Source: Micrasema longulum (lineage: Eukaryota > Arthropoda > Insecta > Trichoptera > Brachycentridae). Taken from it: a DNA stretch of 64,000 bases. The stretch is taken from the NCBI GenBank assembly GCA_022494885.1, contig JAGVSM010003446.1, forward strand, positions 62,001 through 126,000, given 5' to 3'. Under the pieces are notes generated by a model. That model had not been told where the DNA came from. It searched no databases and worked only from the letters and a program-made list of their open reading frames with translations. Made by a program: the position numbers and the translations under genes. Positions within the stretch are counted from its first letter, which is position 1. Each line of letters begins with the position of its first letter. Shown piece by piece: positions 54,900-64,000 of this stretch.

Positions 54900-55740
54900 T
54901 TTTGATTTAAAAATCAACCAATCATGTATCATTTAACCACTTAGCTCCTCCCTTTCTAACCCTTTCCCCACAAATTCTGCGAGATATCGCTAAATATTTT
55001 TAACCTAATTTTAGTTCATGATGGTGTTTGCGTCTTCTTTTACTGTGCATGTAATTGGTGTATTTTTTCGTAAATGCTATGTACGAGTAATGCTCGTATA
55101 CAACGGTGTATAATTCTAGTATAATAAACTCGCATGCGGTAAATGAGGCGTTTTAATTTCAAATATTTTGTCTCTGATATATTTTATGTAGTAAACTTTG
55201 AGCCTAGTGATCTTGTCATGCGACAACGTTGTAGCCTAGCCGGTAGCGATTGGTTTTGTGAATAAAGGATCGCCCATTTGAGAATGCATTTTCGGATAAA
55301 CTCGTACAATTTTAAATACATTTTCTATTTATCGATCCTCCATAAAGAAATCGTTGCAATATAACGTGGAAATTTGTATTTTTTGCAAGCGAGTACCATT
55401 TGCTTTGTATACGGCCACACTAATGAATGTAAAACTAAACGTTATGATATTAATTTAGAACATTATTGCGACCTTTAGCTTTACCCAAAACACTTAATTA
55501 AGTGGAACTCCTTCGATTGAAGGTGAACTGAAAATGTCGAAAACGCTCACTTTCGTCTATTTGACATTCCATTTTGAAGGCTTGTGATGAAAAAAAAAAA
55601 TATATGTAACGTTGAAGCAAATACAATGTCGTGTAAACAGGGAATTTCCTTTTGAATGAAAAATAACGTTTATCATTTCGATTTACTTTTGGTGTTCATT
55701 TTAAATTCGGAAATAAACGTGGAAAAACTAATGTTAACAC
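54900..55740. other. Spacer without recognised gene
   Basis: Nothing recognised. Confidence 0.3.
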
Positions 55741-55742
55741 CC

Positions 55743-56395
55743 AAACAAACAAACCATCACGCAAATGGGTAGGCAGAGAGAATAAAACGCCACATCACTC
55801 TATCTTTGCATACAGATCTCGCTTCCTCTACATTTATACATCTTCTCATGCACGCCCGCCGATTATTCCGACTTTTGACATGTCTATCTTCAAGTATTTG
55901 TTGGATTTGGTCATGTCATGTCTTTCTCTATTTCAGCATCCATCAACATTCGCATCGTCAATATTCTTGGCCGTTCTTTTGCTGTTCATTCGCTCTACAT
56001 GTCCAAATCAACGCTTGAGTGATAACCAAATTAATTTCTTGATTTTGACGATAATGCTTATCTCAGCCTTACATAATGTACGGATTTTAACATTTGTGCA
56101 TCTATCGTACATAGTTTTACCACAAATGCACCTGAGAGATCGCATTTTGACAGCATAAAGCCTACTTTTATCCCTGCTTTTCCAAGTCCATACTTTGCTC
56201 CCATACATAAAGGTCAGGACCAGAACTCCATAGCGAACTGCTAATTTTGCCTCTTGCGACAAACATTTATTTGCCAAGGTTGATTTTAGTACACCGTTTA
56301 CCTGTTCCCGGCACTCACCCTCCTTTTAATATCTTTCTCAGTCATTCCATCCCTAGTAAACATACTTCCCAAATACACAAATTCCTCTACCTGTT
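55743..56395 (-). mobile_element. RTE-type LINE ORF2 3' end
   Basis: Minus frame 56277-56008 has MANKCLSQEAKLAVRYGVLV, MYGSKVW, MRSLRCICGKTMYDRCTNVK. Upstream, FTRDGMTEKDI is readable in another frame. Downstream, the frames covering the VERM/RRACM region are broken, and the end GGTAGGCAGAGAGAATAAAA to ACGCAAATGGG shows a damaged SAYPYG end. It is the same family as 11158-11830, more decayed. Confidence 0.75.
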
Positions 56396-56399
56396 TTAC

Positions 56400-57920
56400 A
56401 CCCAATATATTTATTTATTTAAAAGAAACAAACAGTCGACGATGATATAATAACATTAAAAAAAAAACGGTTTAAAGACAGACCAGCGAAGTTTCTAAAT
56501 AAGAATCATACATTTTATTAAATTATGTTACAACAAAAGGGTGTGTTTATGTGTATTTGTATGAGAGTAAGTGTAGATGTGTGTTTTTCTATATTAGTGT
56601 GGGAGTAAGTATTCTGGTGTGTCAGTGTGAGCATCATTAATTAGTAAGTGGGATCGTATTGCAGCCAGAAATAATAAGTCTTAATTTATTTTAAAATAAA
56701 TTAAGGGGCATGCAAAATATATCAATAGATGAAAAAAAGCAATATAGTTAGAGCAAGACTATTTATATATCTTATAGGGCAGAAAATTTTCTTTCAAATG
56801 ACGTATAATTTTTACTTTTTAGATTCAGTCTAATCATTTTTAAATTTGAAAAAAAAAGTGTAAAAACGCATGTTAAAACCCTATATAACAAATAAAATAT
56901 TCAACTAAGAGCTATATATCAAAACTATGATTTTTTTTTAAATGTTTCACATATACGAGGGATTGTTAAATGTTTCCGATGATTAGTTATCCGACATACA
57001 ACACACCTATAGCCCGCATGTGTCGGGAATATAATATGTACTGCCGAAACAATAAAATTTACATTTTTCATGATACTCTCTCAGCTTTTGCTAATAATCT
57101 CTTAAGAATAAATCTTATTTGATAAGTACACAGGTACGACTTATTATTTATTGCATTGTATCGTGTATAAAAAAAATATTCAAAAATATGTATTACATCT
57201 TAATATATAAATCTATTTTGTGTAATTCTATAAATGAAGATATATATGCATGTAAAATTGTATTGACGAATGCTTTCAAATTGTATGGTTTTTAGTATGT
57301 ATCTTTGTTGAATTGAGTAATAAAATAAAAGAAAACAAGAGAATCGCAGCGAATTTCCCCTTTCTGGACAAACTCTAAGCATTACGATTTTCAATAGAGG
57401 TTCTTGCAATGCGTCGGTACACGTTTATGCTTGGACAAATAAACGAAGAAGGCTTGATTATAAAATCGTTGTAATAGAGATGTCCACATTATCAAAGATT
57501 GACATTTGTGTGTTAAATTCAAAATGTGTACATTGTTGAAATCCTCGTAAAGGCCTCACAAACCTTCAATCAGGCCACATTTAACTTGCGAGCCAAGCTT
57601 GGGACATGCCTGATGACAGAGGAAGTTTGCCTGTAGTTATTTCCCTTTCCGTATTTTTCATGTCCCAGTTTTTAGTTATTCTGTTTTGGAGTTCAGCATT
57701 TATTCTGTATAATTGGAAAATGCCGGACGTTCCAAATCAAACAGTTAAATATATTTGCAGAAGCAAAAACATGAATTTGTTTACGTTAAAATACTTCGTA
57801 TTTTATGAATGCTTATGCGAAATTATTTCAGTATTGTAATTAAGCCGCCTCCTCATGGTTCTTCCACAACAAAATAGTCGAAGGTGGACATAGATAACTA
57901 ACCTACATGGACAGTTGAGA
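56400..57920. other. Stretch without recognised gene
   Basis: TG-rich low complexity at 56545-56635. Frames 57200-57409 (minus) and 57606-57839 (hydrophobic SVFFMSQFLVILFWSSAFIL) are unassigned. Confidence 0.3.
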
Positions 57921-57921
57921 A

Positions 57922-58288
57922 GATTTGAGTTTACTGAACACTTTATTTTATTTTTACCAATATTAAAAATATAAAAACGAAAATTTCATGACAATTATTT
58001 CGCCTTGTTAGGGTATTTTCAAACAATATGAAGATTAGATCCATTGAATGTCCCTATATAGTTGTATAATTTAAGTTACTTAAGCAATTATGATTAATGA
58101 CATGCTATAGTTCATAGGATTATTTTTGTTTTCTACTTAAGTACTTTGAATTATATAACATTCAATCCATCTAATCTTTACATCCGTTTGAAAATGCCTT
58201 AACAAGGCGAAACAATCGTCACGAAATTTTTGTTTTTATATTTTTCATATTTGTAAAAATAAAATAAAGTGTTCAGTAGACTCAAATC
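57922..58288. repeat. 367-bp palindrome with paired hammerhead-like motifs
   Basis: GATTTGAGTTTACTGAACAC at 57922 pairs with GTGTTCAGTAGACTCAAATC ending 58288. Pairing continues inward through AAGATTAGATCCATTGAATG and CATTCAATCCATCTAATCTT to CTTAAG, leaving a loop of about 50 bp. Each arm holds GCCTTAACAAGGC-like stem, GAAA, then CAATCGTC (58178-58215 plus; 57988-58030 minus), resembling hammerhead stem II-GAAA-stem III-GTC. The CTGA element is degraded (TTGAAAA). Confidence 0.65.
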
Positions 58289-58289
58289 A

Positions 58290-59280
58290 GTGTTTGATAT
58301 CTTATATTATAAGTTCATACAATTTTATGTTCACAATATATTTTATGTACCAATATGTTTTTTACTGCATTAAGTGTGTTCCTTCTAACTATTGTGGGGA
58401 TCTTTTAGGATAATAACCTGTGGCCTCGTTTAAGGGGAATTCTTTGCATTTGTTTCAAGAAAAGGAAACAAATATTATTAATGCAATATATTTACGCACT
58501 TTGTCAAAATACGAAAAATAATGGATTTACCTAAAAAACATCCTTCTCCTTAAAATAACGTATCATTTTGACTAGATCTTCATTGGAGCTTGCATACTGA
58601 CTGCAAGCGGTCTGATGCGACAATTGAGTGAATTATTTAGTTTGAGTCTACAAAACCCCGCGTATTATTAATTCGGTCTCCCCTAGTATTGAGCCAATCC
58701 TTCGAAAAATGTTAAAATTAAAAAATCATATTTAAATATAATAGAAGCATTTCCCCTTGAAACGCTAGCATTTCTTCTAAGCAGTGGAAAACCCATTCTG
58801 TGGTGGATGCTTGAAATCAATTTTCCGCATTTTTGTTTTGTAAATAAATAAATAGCCTTCTTGAATCGATTTAGGGCCTTATGGTGTAGTCGAGGTCCTT
58901 CGGATAAATTTCTTATTTCACACATGACAAAATCCACACTGATTCAAAATCACACCCGGCTCAAAAGACCCTTATAAAATACGCAGAGAAATCCAAACGG
59001 GGACCATTCAACCCTTAAGGACATTCAGTTGAATACCTGTGTAGACTGAGAATAGGAAACGATCCCTGAAAATCTTTGTCACAGCAATTAAAGATTTTTT
59101 GAAACGTATCAAGTTATAAAACTTTTTTAGAAAATTGTGTTGATTTATTATTTTTTATTGTATTTTATTTACTTCGGAAAATATCATAAAAAATTTTTTA
59201 TAGCATTTCCAATGAGTATTGGCTAAAGCGCTTTAGGGACAAGCATATAACAACATTGTATTTAGTGTATGTAAATATCA
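58290..59280. other. Spacer without recognised gene
   Basis: An 84-codon minus frame (58937-58683) is unassigned. GATAATAACCTGTGGCCT at 58410 resembles 1318-1337 (GATAATCGCCTGTGGCCT). Confidence 0.3.
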
Positions 59281-59282
59281 GT

Positions 59283-59760
59283 TATTTATTTATTTATGAA
59301 CATTTCCCATTAAAAAAAAATTATGGTACAAACATTTCAATACAAGAATAGTTAAAAACATTGAAAAATAAGAAAGGCGCATTGACAAACATAAGGAAGA
59401 TCAAGAAAAGATGTGGACTATTTAATTGGTGTTCGTTTAAATCGTTGTAAACTTCAACCAAAAAAGTCCAGATCTCGTCTTGAGTTAACAATACGACAAA
59501 TATGGGTTATTGGAGAACAAAGGCCATAGTTTGTTATATGCTGATCGATGAATAGTACTTCATTGTTTTATAACCCACGAGTCGAAATATGGCATTTTAC
59601 CTGTCCCAGTAATGATGGTACATCGATTTTACCATTTAGTATGCCAAACATAAATATGGAGTTACGTTTACGTTTTTGTAGACTAGAAATGTTTAACATT
59701 GACTCTATATCAGAATATAGATAATAGTGACCTCTCTCGAGTCCAAGCATCCACGCTACT
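59283..59760 (-). mobile_element. Jockey-type LINE C-terminal tail
   Basis: Minus frame 59750-59568 encodes IESMLNISSLQKRKRNSIFM, FGILNGKIDVPSLLGQVK and ISTRGL. After one stop it continues NNEVLFIDQHITNYGLCSPI and RICRIVNSRRDLDFFG-like blocks. This is the 'i.sL..RR......f.iLNgkid.p.LL..i...vP.R' tail. The 3' tail (minus, A/AAAT-rich) is at 59283-59315. Confidence 0.7.
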
Positions 59761-59870
59761 TTTCAAAACAATATTTTTGAAGTTATTACATTATTACAAT
59801 GGAATTCCTCAAAAATCGACAGTAAATAATTGTAATATTTATTAACATTTTTAATTTAATCGATAATGCT

Positions 59871-60179
59871 GAATAATTCAATTAGATGAATCTCAGCGGC
59901 ATAAATAAAAGTTTCATCCTTTCAATTTCACAAACATCAACAGAAGAAAGAATTGAAGGAATATAGATGTTCCAATATAGCCAGAATAGTGAATGTTACA
60001 CAGTGTGTAAAGTGGCCACTTAAACCAGCCATTGACAGGTCATAAGCCCTGTAGATGCCTAGACTTCTATGATCTTCTTCTAGTGCTTTGCCAGGTCCCC
60101 CCGATGTTGGCGATCACTACAGCGAAACTTCTATATTACCTTAGATTAAATGTTCTTCATCCCTGTTGTAATATGTTAA
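59871..60179 (+). repeat. SINE-P copy interrupted by a LINE scrap
   Basis: Starts AATAATTCAATTAGATGAAT, the same 5' end as the copy with a 12-bp duplication at 25774, and ends CTGTTGTAATATGTTAA. An insertion at 60071-60126 splits it. A 60-codon frame here is chance. Confidence 0.85.
60071..60126 (-). mobile_element. 56-bp LINE 3' scrap with 8-bp target duplication
   Basis: Flanked by ACTTCTAT at 60063-60070 and 60127-60134. The minus strand reads GTGATCGCCAACATCGGGGG, then GACCTGGCAAAGCACTAGAA, ending AGAAGATC: a codon pattern VIANIGG..W..T and an AGAAGA tail. I infer an extremely 5'-truncated RTE-type LINE. Confidence 0.65.
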
Positions 60180-60181
60180 AG

Positions 60182-60285
60182 ATACCTGTCTCAAAGATGT
60201 CACGAAAGCGATAAAACCAGTCACTGGATATTCCAAATATGTGGATTAAAGTATCACTCGTCTTTTATTTCTATAATAAATTAGA
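60182..60285 (+). repeat. Penelope-like terminal repeat, second subfamily
   Basis: GATACCTGTCTCAAAGATGT, CACGAAAGCG, ACCAGTCACTGGATATTCCA and GTGGATTAAAGTATCACTCG match 40465-40560. The GAAA after stem II reads TAAA and CTGA reads TCA, so the ribozyme core is dead. Confidence 0.55.
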
Positions 60286-60289
60286 TGAC

Positions 60290-60925
60290 TATAAGTTATG
60301 ATTTTTTAAAATAATCTTACATAAAAATGTTGAAATCGACAAAAGTGTGACTTGTGCCTTTTAAATATGGGTCGACTTATTTAAAGTGCTCATTACACAA
60401 CAATTTCAACTCATAAAATAATAAAACCGTAGTACCTAACACATAAAAACCTCAAAAACATATATAAATATGGAATAAATGATTTCTTCATTGAGAACAG
60501 TGAAGGCACTCAACCGTATTTTGTGTTCTAATACACTACAGCACAATACTGTCAATTTATATGTTTAAGATTTTAGAAATACCCACACTCAAGAGGAATA
60601 TGGTCAGTGTTGGCTATCCTTAACTAACTTAGGTTGGATAGGTTGCTTACTCTGAGCAAAACGTGGATAAAATACAAATCATAATACATCCCCCATACGG
60701 GGGTTGTTCGTACTTTAAACTACCCTGTCCCAAGGTTAGTTATACAACTGCCAACATAAGGGTGGGCTTAGATTACTTTTATAACAGTGATAATCATTAA
60801 TTTGGGGTAAATTTTGTAAGGACATAATTTGATCCAGAGAAAAAAAGTATATGAGATAAATTGTGTAGTCATTATGCGTTTAGTTAATTCATTTTAATTA
60901 TTTATTTATGTAAGTAATGATAATA
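60290..60925. other. Spacer without recognised gene
   Basis: A GC-richer patch at 60680-60740 (CATCCCCCATACGGGGGTTG, a short hairpin) is unassigned. Confidence 0.3.
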
Positions 60926-60929
60926 TACT

Positions 60930-61207
60930 GATGTTTGTTTTTTTAGCAAATATTTTTATATGTATGCATATGCATGTGTATGTATGTGTGTATGTTTACA
61001 TATGTAAATTTATTAAATATTTTTCTATGTACCCATATACCTATGCTGGTACATTTCCTTATTTTTACTTATTATTGTATCTTTTGGTTAATCTTATGTT
61101 ATCTTCAATTTTAACTAAATTTACCTACTTATGTTTCACTGCTGCACTTGAATGTAATTTTCAATATACGTAAAAGCCCGTTGGGCGTGTAAATTAAAAA
61201 ATAAATA
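60930..61207 (+). mobile_element. LINE 3' UTR and tail
   Basis: TTCACTGCTGCACTTGAATG followed by AAAAGCCCGTTGGGCGTGTA and AAATTAAAAAATAAATATTT has the look of a LINE 3' end (short GC hairpin then A-rich tail). The 80-codon frame over it is low complexity. No RT block remains. Confidence 0.4.
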
Positions 61208-61209
61208 TT

Positions 61210-61855
61210 TAGTTGATTTAGTATGAATTTCGATAAATCAAAAATTATGGTTTTTGAAAGAAATGCAATTATGACTAAATGTGAAGTCACTGTGAATGGG
61301 GTTATACTTAAACAGGTACATGAATATGTGTGTCTAAGAAGTATAATTACTAAGGATGGAATGACTGAGAAAGAAATTGAAAGGAGTCCTGGTCCCAACC
61401 CTGATTATGGACTTAATATGAAAAACAAAGATAAAATTAGACTGAATGCGATCTCTCGGGCAAATGTGTTGTAAAACTACGTACCACAGATGCACAAATG
61501 TAGAGATCCGTACAATATTTAAGGTTGAGATAAGCATCATCGATAAAATCAAGAAAGGAGTTCTGCGCTGGTTTGGACATGTAGAGTGAATGGACACCGA
61601 AAGAACGGCTAAAAATTTTTACAATGCAAATGTTCATGGATGCAAAAATAAAGGAAGACTGAGAAAGTCATGGCATGACCAAATCTAACAAATAATTGAA
61701 GATCGACATGTCAAAAATCGGAATAAACGGTGCGCCTGCATGAGAAGACGTATTAATGTAAAGGAAGCGAGAGCTGTACGCAAAGATAGAGTGATGTGGC
61801 GTTCTTTCCTCTGACGAGTTGGTGTGACGAAACGTTTATTTGTTTGTTTTACATT
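61210..61855 (+). mobile_element. RTE-type LINE ORF2 3' part with internal deletion
   Basis: Plus frame 61223-61474: MNFDKSKIMVF (the motif after YADD), CEVTVNGVILKQVHEYVCLR, IITKDGMTEKEIERS, then a jump to GLNMKNKDKIRLNA. About 50 residues of the 'aGnkvnGaL...yG.E' region are missing. Later blocks are frameshifted (the DNA for LRWFGHVE and NRRACMRR is visible at 61560-61745). The 3' end is damaged at 61805-61850. It is the copy extending furthest upstream among the six. Confidence 0.8.
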
Positions 61856-62100
61856 ACAATGTTTTGAGTACGTCCAAATTTTTGTAGACAGGCTGTATGT
61901 CAACTTTCTATCGAGTAATTAAGATCTAAATTTATTGCAACAGAGGGGGAATATAAAAGCAGAATGGTAAATGTTATTCAGAGTATAAAGTGGCCTCTTA
62001 GCCAATAACATGTCATAAGCTCTTTAAATGCCTCGCTTTCTTTATCCCCTAATAAGAACGGTTTTTCCTACCTGTTGCAATAAATTTATGAATCTTACAT
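61856..62100. repeat. SINE-P, fold-back copy
   Basis: The left inverted 3' end (CAATGTTTTGAGTACGTCC, TTATTGCAACAGAGGG) is joined to a plus body (AAGCAGAATGGTAAATGTTA, CATAAGCTCTTTAAATGCCT) ending CTGTTGCAATAAATTTATG. Confidence 0.75.
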
Positions 62101-62159
62101 TTATCAAAAACCGATATTTAAAAAATTTAAAACAAGTAAAATAAAATAAACGCAAATAC

Positions 62160-62470
62160 AGTAAAACTCCAACTAACCAGATTTGTTATTGCCAGACGTT
62201 ATCGAGATATTTTTAATTATGATTAATTGAATTAACCATTAAATTAAGGCAATCTTTTGTGAGAAAACAAAAAATTAACTCTCTGATCACTTTTTTATTG
62301 CTTTGAAAAAATACAGCGAATTGGAACTACATTAATAACTTACTTAAAAATGTCCGGCAAAGAAAGTTGCTTTTTTGTAATTATAACAAATTTATTTTTT
62401 TATTTCCTGATAAATATTCAAGTATTTGGAAATCCGGATGAGTGGCATTCGGAAAAACGGAGTTCTACAG
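62160..62470. mobile_element. pogo/Tigger-like non-autonomous element
   Basis: The left end TA-CAGTAAAACTCCAACTAACC and the right end GGAAAAACGGAGTTCTACAG are imperfect inverted repeats of the CAGT(A)nACTCC..CCGG type used by pogo/Tigger elements. Inside, GCCAGACGTTATCGAGA and GGAAATCCGGATGAG continue the terminal pattern. No transposase; 311 bp. Confidence 0.5.
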
Positions 62471-62644
62471 CATAGTATTAAAAGGCAAAATAACATCGAA
62501 TGAAAGGGGCTTTGCCTTCTTTGGCTAAGAGCCATTTCTCCGTGGTAGGTCCAAGGATCTTACACTTTTTTAATTTTTAATTGAACACTGATTTTGGTAT
62601 ACTTATTTTGTTTTTTTTTTTTAAGTGAAATTTTTTTTGTTTTT

Positions 62645-62975
62645 TTTGAGACATGCATTATTGACAGAATCAAGAAAGGGGCGCTGCGTTGGTTTGGGCA
62701 TTAAAGCAAATGGACAGCAAAAGAACGACTACAAGGATCTGCGATGCGAATGTTGGATGCAAAAAACGAGGAAGATTGAAAAAGACATGGTCAAGTCAAT
62801 CAAATTATTGAAGGTGAACATGTCAAGAGTAGGAATAATTGGCGTGCGTGCGTGAAAATATGTTTGAATGTAGAATATGCGAGGTCTGTATGCAAAGACA
62901 GGGTGATAAAGCATTCTTTCCTCTCTGCCTACCCCTACGGGGAAACGGCGTGATGGTTTGTTTGTTTGTTTTTGT
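62645..62975 (+). mobile_element. RTE-type LINE ORF2 3' end
   Basis: CATGCATTATTGACAGAATC through GCGCTGCGTTGGTTTGGGCA (LRWFG block) to TCTCTGCCTACCCCTACGGG and GGCGTGATGGTTTG. Frame changes and a stop interrupt it. 5'-truncated, 330 bp; its 3' end is the cleanest of the family. Confidence 0.8.
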
Positions 62976-62979
62976 TTTG

Positions 62980-64000
62980 TTTTAGTATTTTGACAGCTAC
63001 CGGCTTCTTCTTTTAAATGTCAGCCCAACCCACGACAAAAACCAGTTATTTCAACACTTAAAAAAATCTGAGGCGGTGATAATATAAAAACACAAAAATA
63101 GTTTTTTTTTGGTTTAAGGCTTAGTTTGATAGTTTATTTACTAATTATTTTTTTATAAGCCACTGAAATTCCTCATTCTACTTAAAACTAAAACCAGCAT
63201 GCCAATTTTCCAGTTCTATCATTTATACGGAATTCCAGCATAAAATTATAATATAATTTAACTAGCGCCAAATTATGGGTAATTGCTAATTTTTCCTCCA
63301 GATAAACTCTTTTGAAACAGGTTTTCAAGTATTTGTAGTTAGCATATTTTTCTATTTAAAGTTATTCTATTGTTGGCATCAAGTGCACTAACTTGCTATT
63401 CAAACCGGAAATACCGAGTTCTCTGGAATGGATTTCCGGTGAACGGCGGAAGCGGAATGATTACCATCGATAGTTTTATTGCTCCGATAAAGTATGATCG
63501 TTAATTTGTGGCTTTCTACAAAAATTGTATTTCGCATTTAGTAAAATACTTGTTAAACTTATTCACAATTGTACATTCAATATGGGATTGCCTAAAGCTG
63601 TTACCTCTCATCAACTTCAAGGTGCCTGGAAGAATGACTAGACAGAAGCCACCATTTTGTAGCAACAATTCACGGACTGTGTACTGTGTATACTTGCAAT
63701 GCTGTATTAAATAGACTCCAGGAACTCGGCAATAGTTGTTCCCACGTATCGGATATATTTAGGGTAGGATATTGTTCTTAAAGATCAAACCTATTGAACT
63801 TTTTAAAGATTGTGAATTGTAATTAAGCCTTTAGTACAACTGTTATATGAAACAGTGTTTTATGATTTTCCTGTTATATTAACCTTTTTTAATATTTCAT
63901 TATTCATTTGATATTTACGTTTATTTGAAACTGTTTTAATTTTGTACTGAAAGTTTAATATAATTTTAAGGTTTAATATTTGTTTCTAAATCTTACTAAT
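62980..64000. other. Spacer without recognised gene
   Basis: A 68-codon frame at 63508-63714 is unassigned; nothing else recognised to the window end. Confidence 0.3.

Noticed and set aside
57606..57839. Small membrane protein (hydrophobic 77-codon frame)
   Set aside because: Hydrophobic frames arise readily in T-rich DNA; no family, promoter or homologous copy supports it.
60680..60740. CATCCCCCATACGGGGGTTG hairpin as a terminator or regulatory RNA
   Set aside because: A short isolated hairpin with no associated gene in a eukaryotic repeat-rich region.

Overview
This is an AT-rich stretch of a metazoan nuclear genome, most likely arthropod. That placement is an inference from the transposable elements: 5'-truncated non-LTR retrotransposons, tRNA-derived SINEs, Penelope-like elements and a BEL/Pao fragment. 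I found no host protein-coding gene and no bona fide tRNA or rRNA gene. No open frame is longer than about 190 codons, and the longest frame is an artefact of a 9-bp tandem repeat. The recognisable coding sequence is the decayed 3' ends of transposons.

Layout. 1-5 kb: copies of a very abundant SINE (called SINE-P here) and several LINE tails, some nested in one another. 5.7-9 kb: a dispersed repeat shared with 49 kb, two LINE fragments lying head to head, and a reverse-transcriptase (RT) relic that has lost its catalytic core. 9.6-13.6 kb: inverted repeat arms of about 1 kb flanking two LINE fragments. 14-26 kb: SINE-P copies, LINE tails, a 3 x 51-bp tandem repeat, and an RT fragment split by a SINE-P insertion with a 12-bp target duplication. 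27-37 kb: a Helitron-like 3' end, several RT tails, a BEL/Pao remnant and a Penelope-type hairpin. 37-44 kb: an RTE-type LINE tail and a cluster of Penelope-like terminal repeats carrying hammerhead-ribozyme-like cores. 44-48.6 kb: tRNA-headed SINEs, one split by a MITE with perfect 20-bp terminal inverted repeats, and a CR1/L2-like LINE split by another repeat. 49.7-50.2 kb: a CpG-rich 9-bp minisatellite. 53-64 kb: a CR1/L2 3' end, a GIY-YIG fragment, a 367-bp palindrome, more RTE tails and a pogo/Tigger-like MITE.

The genes do not work together as a system; the window is a layered record of insertions. The most interesting signals are (a) Penelope-like terminal repeats, often arranged as inverted pairs, whose hammerhead-like cores have a self-complementary stem III; (b) the SINE-P family, which has three conserved internal palindromes and recurrently forms fold-back pairs; (c) a 9-bp minisatellite with a 36-bp higher-order period, open in all six frames, beside a dispersed repeat; and (d) several nested insertions with exact boundaries that give a relative chronology.
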